Shown here: positions 36,094-44,894 of the stretch, piece by piece
Position numbering within the stretch: the stretch's first letter is position 1
Layout: each line of letters opens with the position of its first letter
DNA from: an uncultured Flavobacteriaceae bacterium
GTDB lineage: Bacteria; Bacteroidota; Bacteroidia; Flavobacteriales; Flavobacteriaceae
Direction of reading: 5' to 3'
NCBI GenBank assembly: GCA_947503105.1
Contig: CANNCM010000001.1
Location: forward strand, 434,001 to 498,000
Length of the DNA: 64,000 nt
Notes under the pieces: generated by a model
Database searches by the model: none
The model's input: only the letters and a program-made list of their open reading frames with translations
Told to the model about the DNA's origin: nothing
Made by a program: the position numbers and the translations under genes

Positions 36094-36765
36094 TTAATCT
36101 TTAAAAATAAGTCGTCCTCCAAACAATTTGTTTTGTTTGAGTTGTTTTGGTGTTCCATAGACAAAAACATCTCCACCAGAAAATATCTTAACTTCTAGTA
36201 CATTTGTTGTTTTTACATAAGCTTCTCCACCCGCTTTTATAAACAAAGAAGAGTTTTGTGCCGTTATATTACTGCCTTCATAAACACCGCCTGTACGAAC
36301 GGTAATATTTTGTTTTGTTGTTTCTCCTGTTGTTGTAACAACACCTCCTGTAATACTTTTTACTGTTAATTGTTTGGTGTCCACAGCTGCAGTTATTCGT
36401 GCGCCTTCTTGCGCTTTTAATATAATTTCGTATTGTTTAATTTTGCTTTTTACTGAAACTTCTGCCCCTTCATTTGCATCTATTTCGTCTACAGATGTAT
36501 AGTAAAGTTTGATTTTGGTGTTTTTGCCATTAAACATTTTCTTTAATTTCATTCGGATTTTTAATGTGTTATTTTTTTGAATCACACTAACATCACTTCT
36601 ATTTTCTCCGGAAATAATAATCTTATTCTCATCAGATTTGATAAGCTCTATATTTATTAAATCGAAAACTTTTAGTTTAGAAAACTCCCCAAGTGTTTTT
36701 GTAACGGGGTCCTGTGAAAAAACCTGCATGCTAATAAATAGCACAATAAAATATAAGTGTCTCAT
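36094..36765 (-). CDS. GIN-domain (DUF2807) exported protein
   Basis: The 223-residue protein has a signal peptide (1-17, cleaved near MQVFS) and a repetitive right-handed beta structure typical of the head GIN domain, with turns rich in Gly, Thr and Asn (TGGVVTTTGETTKQ, TGGVYEGSN, SGGDVFVYGTPKQ). This fold appears in putative autotransporter adhesins of Bacteroidota. It lies 9 bp downstream of rnr and 5 bp upstream of the LysE gene. Its role is unknown. Confidence 0.88.
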   Translation of the reverse strand: MRHLYFIVLFISMQVFSQDPVTKTLGEFSKLKVFDLINIELIKSDENKIIISGENRSDVSVIQKNNTLKIRMKLKKMFNGKNTKIKLYYTSVDEIDANEGAEVSVKSKIKQYEIILKAQEGARITAAVDTKQLTVKSITGGVVTTTGETTKQNITVRTGGVYEGSNITAQNSSLFIKAGGEAYVKTTNVLEVKIFSGGDVFVYGTPKQLKQNKLFGGRLIFKD

Positions 36766-36774
36766 TTTTATATA

Positions 36775-38937
36775 TTATACTAAATTAAAATCTAAATGTC
36801 TTTTTATTAAATCGGCGTTTTTTACATGCACTTGCACTTGATCACCAAGTTGATACTTTTGTTTTGTTCGCTCTCCAACAAGGGCATAATTATCTTTATC
36901 AAAGGTAAAATAATCTCCTTTTATATCCCTAATTCTTATCATTCCTTCACATTTGTTTTCTATAATTTCTACATACATACCCCATTCTGTCACCCCTGAA
37001 ATAACCCCTATAAAAGTAGTATCTTTTTTATTTTGCATATACTTAATCTGCATATATTTTATAGAATCGCGCTCTGCTTTTGTTGCTAAATTTTCCATCG
37101 CAGAAGAATGCTTACATTTTTCTTCAAAGCTTGACGCCGATGCCGTTTTATTTCCATCTAAATAATGTTGTAACAAACGGTGTGCCATTACATCGGGATA
37201 GCGCCGTATTGGCGAAGTAAAATGACTGTAATGATCAAATGATAGACCATAATGTCCAATGTTTTGTGTTGAATATTCGGCCTTACTCATACAACGAATT
37301 GTTAGTGTATCAACCAAATTTTGCTCTTTTTTTCCAACAACACTGCCAAGTAATTTATTTAAAGATGTACTTATTTGATTGGGGTCTTTTATATTTATTT
37401 GATGACCAAATTGTGAAACAACTCGTTGTAAACTTTCAAGTTTTTGTTGGTCCGGAACATCATGAATTCTATAAATAAATGTTTTTTTTGGTGATTGCTT
37501 TCCTATAAATTCTGCCACCTTTTTATTTGCAAGCAACATAAACTCTTCTATAAGTTTATTGGCATCTTTTGACGTTTTAAAGTAGACACCTGCTGGTTCA
37601 TTTAGAGCGGTTAGATTAAACTTAACTTCGACCTTATCAAAAGATATTGCTCCATTTGTCATTCGTTCTACTCTTAATATTTTTGCTAATTGATCAAGAG
37701 TAGTGATAGCATCTTTTATAGAATGTGAAGTTTTATAGCCATCGTTATTTAAAGCAATGTGTTTTGGAATATCTACAGTATTATTTTCGATAATATATTG
37801 AGCTTCTTCATAACTAAAACGCGCATCGCTATAGGTTACTGTTCTGCCAAACCATTGGTTTATTAGGTTCGCTTTGGAATCGAGTTCAAAGACTGCAGAA
37901 AATGTATATTTTTCTTCTAGTGGGCGTAATGAACAAGCATTATTAGATAATACTTCTGGTAACATTGGAACCACTCTATCGACGAGATAAACAGAGGTTG
38001 CACGTTCGTATGCTTCGTCGTCTAGAATAGTACCTTCTTTTAAATAATGAGAAACATCGGCGATATGAATACCTACCTCATAATTTCCATTTTCTAAAAC
38101 CTGAAAAGAAAGGGCATCATCAAAATCTTTGGCATCTTTTGGATCTATTGTGAACGTTAAAATAGCTCGCATATCTCTACGCTTCTGTATTTCTTCCTCT
38201 GTAATAGAAGTGTCTAAAGCATTTGCAAAATCTTCTATTTTTTTTTCAAATTTATAAGGTAAACCATAAGCAGCTAAAATGGCATGTATTTCTGTTTGAT
38301 GGTCTCCTGCATCGCCTAAAATTTCCACAACTTTTCCTGTTGGGCATTCCGCTTTTGACTGCCACTCTACAACTTTTACTACAACTTTCTGGCCTTCTTT
38401 TGCGTTCTTTGTTTTCTTTAAAGGCACATAAATATCCACGGGCATTTTCCTATCATCTGGAACAACAAAAGCAAAGTTTTTATTGATTTGTATAATTCCG
38501 ACAAACTCCGTTTTAGAACGTTTTATAATTTGTGTGATTTCGCCTTCCGATCGGCCTTTCTTTTTTCTGTTATGAACATAGAACTCAACCTCATCTCCAG
38601 AAAGCGCTCCTAGTGTTTTATTGGATGGAATATAAATATCTTGCTCAAAGTCTTCTGAAATAACATAACCTGATCCTTTAGAACTTAGATCAAAAATACC
38701 TTTATGATATTTGCTGTTGCTTTTAACAGAATATACACCTCGTTTAACTTCTTCTATTTGATTTGATAGCATTAAAAAATGTAAACATTCTATAACCTCT
38801 GCTCTTTCAGTAGGGTTATGAATCCCAAGTTTCATAGAGATTTGCTTATAATTTAAAGCTGATGACGTTTGAAGTATGGATATAATTCGTGAAGTGTGCT
38901 TTTTAAAAGCTTTATTTTTTTTTGATTTATTAGGCAT
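36775..38937 (-). CDS. rnr: Ribonuclease R
   Basis: RNase R degrades structured RNA from the 3' end. The 720-residue protein has an N-terminal winged-helix region (10-72), two cold-shock-type RNA-binding domains (80-215), and the RNB catalytic domain, whose acidic metal ligands sit in DPKDAKDFDDA (266-276). A C-terminal S1 domain follows (about 640-720). A -7 box is found 20 bp upstream on the minus strand. It heads a likely three-gene operon. Confidence 0.96.
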   Translation of the reverse strand: MPNKSKKNKAFKKHTSRIISILQTSSALNYKQISMKLGIHNPTERAEVIECLHFLMLSNQIEEVKRGVYSVKSNSKYHKGIFDLSSKGSGYVISEDFEQDIYIPSNKTLGALSGDEVEFYVHNRKKKGRSEGEITQIIKRSKTEFVGIIQINKNFAFVVPDDRKMPVDIYVPLKKTKNAKEGQKVVVKVVEWQSKAECPTGKVVEILGDAGDHQTEIHAILAAYGLPYKFEKKIEDFANALDTSITEEEIQKRRDMRAILTFTIDPKDAKDFDDALSFQVLENGNYEVGIHIADVSHYLKEGTILDDEAYERATSVYLVDRVVPMLPEVLSNNACSLRPLEEKYTFSAVFELDSKANLINQWFGRTVTYSDARFSYEEAQYIIENNTVDIPKHIALNNDGYKTSHSIKDAITTLDQLAKILRVERMTNGAISFDKVEVKFNLTALNEPAGVYFKTSKDANKLIEEFMLLANKKVAEFIGKQSPKKTFIYRIHDVPDQQKLESLQRVVSQFGHQINIKDPNQISTSLNKLLGSVVGKKEQNLVDTLTIRCMSKAEYSTQNIGHYGLSFDHYSHFTSPIRRYPDVMAHRLLQHYLDGNKTASASSFEEKCKHSSAMENLATKAERDSIKYMQIKYMQNKKDTTFIGVISGVTEWGMYVEIIENKCEGMIRIRDIKGDYFTFDKDNYALVGERTKQKYQLGDQVQVHVKNADLIKRHLDFNLV

Positions 38938-39357
38938 TTCAGCTTTTTGATTGCTACAAATTTACAACTTTAAATTCAGCCATTTTTTATTGAAATTAAC
39001 TTTATCAACATTATACATAATAATAATTTTATTTTTTCTTTAATTTAAAATCTATTGATGATTATAATTGCTTGTTAATTTCTACAATAACTTTTTAATT
39101 TTTATTGATTCAACCTGTTAATTGATATATTGTTCTATTTTTAATTGTTTATAACTCCCCTAATTTTTGAAATAAAATATGAATTAAAAATAATAAGTAA
39201 ACTTTCTAAAATCATAATTTTTATTAATGAGGAATTTTTAAATAGAAATAAAATTTATTTTTCATTAACTATGTTTATTTATCAACAGGATATAAATAAA
39301 AATACAAACACTTTAATTTTTTTGTAAGTTTACAGTACTTCAATTAATTATATATAT
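38938..39357. other. 420-bp very AT-rich intergenic region
   Basis: This divergent gap between rnr and rpiB holds no gene I can support. By hand count about 68 of 420 bases are G or C, near 16%. Long A or T runs and bent-DNA-like tracts are common. The only regulatory match I see is the rnr -7 box at 38957-38964 and a weaker TAAGTTTA at 39325-39332 before rpiB. Confidence 0.7.
38957..38964 (-). promoter_or_regulatory. Putative -7 box upstream of rnr
   Basis: The minus strand reads TAAATTTG, matching TAnnTTTG, 20 bp before the rnr start codon. A -33 element is not evident. Confidence 0.45.
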
Positions 39358-39792
39358 ATGAAAATTTCTATAGGAAATGACCACGCTGGAACAGATTATA
39401 AATTTAAAATTTTAGAGCATTTAGAATCTAAAAATATAATGGTAAATAACTACGGAACCAACTCCAATGAAAGTGTTGATTATCCAGATTTTGTCCATCC
39501 TGTAGCACAAGATGTAGAAAACAACAATGCGGATTTGGGCATTCTTTTGTGTGGAAGTGCAAATGGTGTTGCTATGACAGCGAATAAATATCAAGGGATA
39601 CGTGCGGGTTTATGTTGGACTAATGAAATTGTAGAACTCATTCGTCAACACAACAATGCTAATATTTTATGTATTCCTGCACGTTATACATCGGAAGACG
39701 ATATTATTGAAATGGTAGATACTTTCATCACTACAGAATTTGAAGGCGGAAGACACCAAAGAAGAGTCGACAAAATACCAAGCTGTAATTAA
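39358..39792 (+). CDS. rpiB: Ribose-5-phosphate isomerase B
   Basis: RpiB interconverts ribose 5-phosphate and ribulose 5-phosphate. The 144-residue protein shows the RpiB/LacA pattern: IGNDHAG at residues 4-10, DYPDFVHPVA near 41-50, and the active-site LLCGSANGVAMTANK, with the catalytic Cys in that loop. It is separated from the GNAT gene by 9 bp, so the two probably form one transcript. Confidence 0.93.
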   Translation: MKISIGNDHAGTDYKFKILEHLESKNIMVNNYGTNSNESVDYPDFVHPVAQDVENNNADLGILLCGSANGVAMTANKYQGIRAGLCWTNEIVELIRQHNNANILCIPARYTSEDDIIEMVDTFITTEFEGGRHQRRVDKIPSCN

Positions 39793-39801
39793 ATATATAA
39801 A

Positions 39802-40245
39802 ATGATTTCGATTTTAGTAAAATCATTTGATGACCTTTCTAAGATAGAATTATATAAAATTCTTCGACTTCGAGCCGAGGTTTTTATTGTAGAACAAGAC
39901 TGTATTTATCAAGATATTGATGATAAAGATCAAAAAGCGTTGCATGTTATTCTAAAAAAAGAATCAGAAATCATAGGTTACACACGAATCTTTTGGCCTG
40001 GTGATTATTTTGATGAGGCAAGTATTGGGCGTGTTGTGATTTCTAAAAAAGAACGTCATAACTGCTATGGAACAGATCTTATGAAAGCGTCTGTAAATGC
40101 TATTTATGAGACCATTAAAACCAAAAAAATAAAAATATCTGCTCAAACCTATCTTAAAGAATTTTATAATAATTTAGGTTTTTATGAAAAAGGAAAAGAA
40201 TATCTTGAAGATGGAATTCCTCATATTTCCATGATAAAGGAGTGA
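39802..40245 (+). CDS. GNAT family N-acetyltransferase (ElaA-like)
   Basis: The 147-residue product matches the ElaA branch of acetyltransferases: LRAEVFIVEQDCIYQDIDDKD in the N-terminal half and IGRVVISKKERHNCYGTDLM for acetyl-CoA binding. The substrate of ElaA-type enzymes is not well defined. The gene converges on the next one with a 4-bp gap. Confidence 0.9.
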   Translation: MISILVKSFDDLSKIELYKILRLRAEVFIVEQDCIYQDIDDKDQKALHVILKKESEIIGYTRIFWPGDYFDEASIGRVVISKKERHNCYGTDLMKASVNAIYETIKTKKIKISAQTYLKEFYNNLGFYEKGKEYLEDGIPHISMIKE

Positions 40246-40249
40246 GAAT

Positions 40250-41098
40250 CTATTCTTTTATATACGTTATTTCTATTTCCACCCGACGATCAAATTTTGG
40301 ATCGCCTCCTAACGGGTATTTATGTTTTAATCCAACATATTTCATCCTTTTTCTAGCAACCCCACTTTTCATTAAGTATTCATAAATATATCGCGCTCTA
40401 GCCAAAGATAAATTTCTCCTTCCTGTTCCTCTATCAATAGCATCTCGGCCATTGGCGGTACAACACACATGTCCTTGAATTGTAAAATAAACATTATTTT
40501 TTTCTCTTAATATTCGCGATATTTTTTCTAAAACTGGAATAGATTCCTTCAAAACATAACTATATCCTGTTCTAAATAGAATTTTATCTAAAACAATTTT
40601 ATCACCTACCAATAGCGTACTTTCTAGCGTTATTGGTTTTTTTCTATCGTCTTTTTGCTCTTCTTTCTTTACTATTGGTGTTTCTTCTTTTTCGGTATTT
40701 TTATAATCGACATTAATTTCCACTTTTCTATTTAAACCCCTTATAATATTCAAATCTTCTGCAGCAACAATTTTCAATAAAACTTCTCCTTTTCCATCGA
40801 CATTACTTATAAGTTCCTCTTTTATTCCACCTAAAGAAAACACGCTTTTTATGGCATCAGCTCTATTTTGAGATAACACTAAATTATAATTATCTGAACC
40901 TCTATCATCACAAAATCCATAAATCGATATTTTTGTTACTTTTTCTATTTCAAGGTTTTGAATGAACAATAAAAGTCTATTTTTTTCGGTTTCTGGAACG
41001 ATATACTTATCGGTTTCAAAGTACACCACATGCTGCCTGCTTGATTGGGCTATCATAACATTAACACTAAAAATAAATAAGAAGATTAATTTTGGCAT
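40250..41098 (-). CDS. OmpA-family protein with two tandem OmpA-like domains
   Basis: The 282-residue protein starts with a signal peptide (residues 1-17) and no barrel. The N-terminal domain (about 23-132) has an OmpA pattern in YFETDKYIVPETEK, IYGFCDDRGSDNYN and LNRKVEINVDY. The C-terminal domain (about 165-282) repeats this in LFRTGYSYVLKES, IQGHVCCTANG and FDRRVEIEI. The gap carries a charged linker (TEKEETPIVKKEEQKDDRKK). It is the last of seven closely packed minus-strand genes. It probably binds peptidoglycan in the periplasm. Confidence 0.86.
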   Translation of the reverse strand: MPKLIFLFIFSVNVMIAQSSRQHVVYFETDKYIVPETEKNRLLLFIQNLEIEKVTKISIYGFCDDRGSDNYNLVLSQNRADAIKSVFSLGGIKEELISNVDGKGEVLLKIVAAEDLNIIRGLNRKVEINVDYKNTEKEETPIVKKEEQKDDRKKPITLESTLLVGDKIVLDKILFRTGYSYVLKESIPVLEKISRILREKNNVYFTIQGHVCCTANGRDAIDRGTGRRNLSLARARYIYEYLMKSGVARKRMKYVGLKHKYPLGGDPKFDRRVEIEITYIKE

Positions 41099-41115
41099 GC
41101 TTCAATATATTCAAA

Positions 41116-42729
41116 TTATTTCAAAAGCGAATAATAGCGATTAGAATCTTTTAAGATTGATTTTGCTTCCAAAACAGCTTTGTTTTTCAAAAGAGAAAAG
41201 TTGTACATCCCTTCTCTGTAGTACTCTCTTTTTATAATTTCTTCCGATAACTTCCACATTATCATGTCTTTTGATTGTTCTAAAGCGAGTTCTTTTTCTT
41301 TTTGCAAAGATTTTTTCACTTGCAAAAGAGACGACTGCAACTCCTTTGTGTGCTCTTCATTACTATAATCAAAAGCCCTTTCTATAGCTTTTTCTGTGTA
41401 AGTCCCTAAAGAGAAATTTTTAGATAAACAGAATGCTTTAAAACTTCTAAAAACATTTGGGTTTAAATTAAAATCAGTCCAATCTTTTGTCTTGTTTTTT
41501 GAGTAATAATCATTGACAAAATTAAAAATTATATCCTCCTTTTCTAAAGTAGATACCAATTTGTAAGGGTCTAATTTACCGACAGTTATATCTGGATTGA
41601 TACCTCCACCGTCATAAACTATTCTCCCATTTTTAGTTTTAAACGCTTTTTTGTTTTTGATTTTCTTGGCTTTTCCCGTAACCGATCGTTCTCCATAATT
41701 TAACGCTTGTATGCATCTTCCAGACGGAATAAAATAACGAGAGATCGTAACTTTGACTTGCGCACCATATGGTAATGGTTTTGGTTGTTGTACAAGGCCT
41801 TTTCCAAAACTTCTCTTTCCGACAACCACAGCACGGTCTAAATCCTGAAGACTACCAGCAACGATCTCACTCGCAGACGCGCTGTTTTCGTTAATAAGAA
41901 CAACAAGAGGAATGTCCTCGCTCACGGGCTGTTTTTGCGTAAAAAATTGGTTGTTATATTGTTCTATATTTGATCGCGTTGAGACTACAAGTTGATTTTT
42001 TTTAACAAATAGATTTACAATCTTAACGGCCTCTTGAAGCAGTCCACCGGGATTGTTTCTTAAGTCAAGAATTAAACCCTTCGCCTCATCTATAAGTAAA
42101 AATTTTAGAGCCGATTCGACTTCCTGCGACGCTGTTCTCGAAAACCGATCTAAGGCGATATACCCAACGTCGTTATCTAGCATTTTATACAAAGGAACTG
42201 CTTTTGGCTTCTTTTCGCCACGAACTAATTCTACCTTTTTTTCTTTCTCGCCGCGTTTGTAAACGACACTAACTTTTGTATTTTTCTTTCCTTTTAATAA
42301 CAGTTCGGCTTGTTCAAAAGAATCAGATAAAGCAGTACCATTTATCTCAATAATTTCATCCCCAGCCTTTAGGCCAGCTTTATCAGCAGACAACCCTTTA
42401 AAGGGTTCTTCAATTACGAGTTTTTTATCAATGATTTTCATTTTGGCACCAATACCAACATAAAGACCAGAGCGGTAAATTTTTGCATTTTCAACGTCTT
42501 GTTCACTGCTATATACAGTATAGGGATCAAGCTCAGAAAGCATGTGTTTTACGCCGTTTTCCATAAGTTCTGCAGGGTTTGTCTTATCTACATAACTCAT
42601 ATTGATTTCCTTGAAAAGCGTATTATAAATTTCGATTTGTTTTGCGATTTCAAAAAAATCGAAGCGAAACCCTACCAACGTCAATGCAATTGCAATAGAA
42701 AGCAATGAAAACCCTATCTTCTTTTTCAT
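41116..42729 (-). CDS. S41-family C-terminal processing peptidase
   Basis: The 537-residue CtpA/Prc-type protease has an N-terminal membrane anchor (about residues 4-22), a PDZ domain (about 85-165) and the catalytic pair Ser285 in NSASASEIVAG and Lys310 in RSFGKG. It probably cuts C-terminal tails of envelope proteins in the periplasm. The start codon overlaps the rnpA stop codon by 4 bp (ATGA). About 190 C-terminal residues follow the core, with a charged helical segment. Confidence 0.93.
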   Translation of the reverse strand: MKKKIGFSLLSIAIALTLVGFRFDFFEIAKQIEIYNTLFKEINMSYVDKTNPAELMENGVKHMLSELDPYTVYSSEQDVENAKIYRSGLYVGIGAKMKIIDKKLVIEEPFKGLSADKAGLKAGDEIIEINGTALSDSFEQAELLLKGKKNTKVSVVYKRGEKEKKVELVRGEKKPKAVPLYKMLDNDVGYIALDRFSRTASQEVESALKFLLIDEAKGLILDLRNNPGGLLQEAVKIVNLFVKKNQLVVSTRSNIEQYNNQFFTQKQPVSEDIPLVVLINENSASASEIVAGSLQDLDRAVVVGKRSFGKGLVQQPKPLPYGAQVKVTISRYFIPSGRCIQALNYGERSVTGKAKKIKNKKAFKTKNGRIVYDGGGINPDITVGKLDPYKLVSTLEKEDIIFNFVNDYYSKNKTKDWTDFNLNPNVFRSFKAFCLSKNFSLGTYTEKAIERAFDYSNEEHTKELQSSLLQVKKSLQKEKELALEQSKDMIMWKLSEEIIKREYYREGMYNFSLLKNKAVLEAKSILKDSNRYYSLLK

Positions 42730-43061
42730 AAATTTTTTTGTTTAAATTTTTCTGCTGCCTCTTTGATTTTTTCATCCATTTGCTTCCATTCTGGTTTTTC
42801 TTTTCCAGTGTAAATAAGCATCAGTTTATATGCCTTAGAAGAGTTTTTTAGTACCGGCCAAAAGTGTGTTCTGGCGCCTTCTCTTATTTGTCGCTTTATT
42901 TTGTTTCGTTCTACAGCTAACTTAAAGTTTCTTTTCCCTACAGAAACACCAACCGCATTTTCCTTACTTTCTATAAAAATAACCCTAAAAGGAAACACAT
43001 TGATAGAAATACCTTCTTCAAATAAGATTTCAATGTGTTTTTTTCCTTTTAAAGATTTCAC
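42726..43061 (-). CDS. rnpA: Ribonuclease P protein component
   Basis: RnpA is the protein part of RNase P, which trims the 5' end of tRNAs. The 111-residue protein has the signature RNKIKRQIREG (near residues 54-64) and a central beta sheet (FPFRVIFIES, AVGVSVGKRNF). It is not next to rpmH and dnaA, its usual partners in many bacteria. Instead it lies between an M1 peptidase gene and an S41 peptidase gene, overlapping each by 4 bp. Confidence 0.94.
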   Translation of the reverse strand: MKSLKGKKHIEILFEEGISINVFPFRVIFIESKENAVGVSVGKRNFKLAVERNKIKRQIREGARTHFWPVLKNSSKAYKLMLIYTGKEKPEWKQMDEKIKEAAEKFKQKNL

Positions 43062-44890
43062 TTTTTCTCTAAAACAATACGATTATTATTTGAATTTATA
43101 TCAGCAACTTTTTTATCGGGGTCTAGGCTTACACTTGTAACATCTTTATCATTGTTCAATAAAAAAGAATAGGTTGGGTATGCCCACGCCCAGTCTTTGA
43201 GTATAATTGTCTTTGCTGCTGTTGGTTTTTCTCCTCGCATCATTTGTAATGGAATATAATACCTCTCAAGATCACCGTTAGAATATTCTATTTCAATTTC
43301 TGTAGGCATTGGCATCAACCCTATTCTTTCAAGAGTAACTTCTGTTCCTTTGTCTGTTTTTTCAATGGTCCTAACACCATAATCTATAACATTATCTGTT
43401 TTAGTCCAGTCTGTCAAGTACCAATCTAGCTCAAGATCTGACGCCTTTTCGGCACAACGAATAAAATCATTTGGTGTTGGGTGTTTAAAAGACCAAGCAT
43501 TATAGTAGTCGTGGAGTGTTTTTTTAAAGGCCTTATCGCCAATTATATAGTTTAATTGTCTTAGAAAAACAGCACCTTTTACATAAGAAGATGTGCTATA
43601 TGCGCCGTTGTATTCATAGCGGTCCGCATGTGTACTTTGTGGTTGTTCAAATCCGCTTTTTGCATAATTAACATAACGCTTATAAGCTCTATCAAAATAC
43701 GTTTCTTCACTAATATTCATGACATCGACCTCTGCCATTGTACAAATATATTCCGTAAAGCCCTCGTCCATCCAAGGGTGATTGCCTTCATTTGTCGCCA
43801 TCAAAAACTGAAACCAAGTATGTGCTAATTCGTGAGAGGTTACGCCCACCAAACTTTCAAAACTTCGCTCTCCAGTGATAAGCGTACACATAGCATATTC
43901 CATACCCCCATCACCTCCTTGAATTACAGAATATTGCTTGTAGGGATAAACTCCAATATTTTCATTGAAAAATGCCATAAGTTTAGCGGTAATTGGTTGT
44001 AAATTTTTCCAATGCTTTTTGTACTCTTCTTCTAAAGTGTTCTTGTAGTAAAAATGAAGCATTGGCCCATTTTCAATCTGTAATTTATCATGAATATAAT
44101 CGGGGTCTGCGGCCCAAGTAAAGTCATGAACATTGGGCGCTACAAAGTGCCAAGTATTTGTTTTGTTCTTTCTTTTCTTTTTGGTTTTAGAAACGATTTT
44201 GATGTCTTCCTCGTTCTGTAGGTAGCCCGTTCCACCAACAATATAGCTGTTATCGATTGTGAGCTTTAAATCAAAATTTCCCCAAACCCCATGAAACTCT
44301 CTTCCAATATATGGATCTGCATGCCATCCTTCAAAATCATATTCTGCCAATTTTGGATACCATTGTGCCATAGATAAAGCGACGCCCTCAGAACTGTTTT
44401 TACCAGAACGCCTAACGTTGAGTGGCACTTGCCCTTCAAAACTCATATTAAAGGTTGATTTTTCACCAGGCGAGATTGGACGCTTTAGTTCAACTTCTAA
44501 AATTGTTCCAGCAAGAGTTGTGTTGAGTTTTTCGCCATCTTGAGTTAAATTCATAACATTCAAAAACCCTTGATCTTCTGGTGTTAGGTTCTGAATTCTA
44601 TTCATTACTCTGCTATCGGGGTCTGCAATTGTCCTTGAGCGTACATCCATTTCACTCCCTGGCTGAAAGGCGTTGAAATATAGATGGAAGAACACTTTTT
44701 CTAAGGTGTCTGGAGCGTTGTTGGTATAAATTAATTGCTGAGTTCCAACATATTTAAAAGTTTCAACATCCATTTCAACGTCCATTGTATAATCTACTTG
44801 TTGTTGCCAATAAGCATTTGCGTTTCTCTGCCCAAACAATGAGGCTGTACAGCACAAGATAAGTGCAGTTAATATGTTTTTCATTTTCAT
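43058..44890 (-). CDS. M1-family zinc metallopeptidase
   Basis: The 610-residue aminopeptidase-like enzyme has a signal peptide (1-20), an N-terminal beta domain and the HExxH motif in TSHELAHTWF (His353, Glu354, His357). The third zinc ligand is Glu376 in MDEGFTEYI. The exopeptidase loop is seen as GGDGGMEYAMCT (328-336 region), in place of the common GAMEN. It is probably exported to the periplasm and degrades peptides. The stop codon overlaps rnpA by 4 bp. Confidence 0.92.
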   Translation of the reverse strand: MKMKNILTALILCCTASLFGQRNANAYWQQQVDYTMDVEMDVETFKYVGTQQLIYTNNAPDTLEKVFFHLYFNAFQPGSEMDVRSRTIADPDSRVMNRIQNLTPEDQGFLNVMNLTQDGEKLNTTLAGTILEVELKRPISPGEKSTFNMSFEGQVPLNVRRSGKNSSEGVALSMAQWYPKLAEYDFEGWHADPYIGREFHGVWGNFDLKLTIDNSYIVGGTGYLQNEEDIKIVSKTKKKRKNKTNTWHFVAPNVHDFTWAADPDYIHDKLQIENGPMLHFYYKNTLEEEYKKHWKNLQPITAKLMAFFNENIGVYPYKQYSVIQGGDGGMEYAMCTLITGERSFESLVGVTSHELAHTWFQFLMATNEGNHPWMDEGFTEYICTMAEVDVMNISEETYFDRAYKRYVNYAKSGFEQPQSTHADRYEYNGAYSTSSYVKGAVFLRQLNYIIGDKAFKKTLHDYYNAWSFKHPTPNDFIRCAEKASDLELDWYLTDWTKTDNVIDYGVRTIEKTDKGTEVTLERIGLMPMPTEIEIEYSNGDLERYYIPLQMMRGEKPTAAKTIILKDWAWAYPTYSFLLNNDKDVTSVSLDPDKKVADINSNNNRIVLEKK

Positions 44891-44894
44891 CGTT

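Noticed and set aside
39145-39327. A 60-residue frame in the AT-rich gap
   Set aside because: It is of extreme base composition with no recognisable domain or start signal, so it is not supported as a gene.
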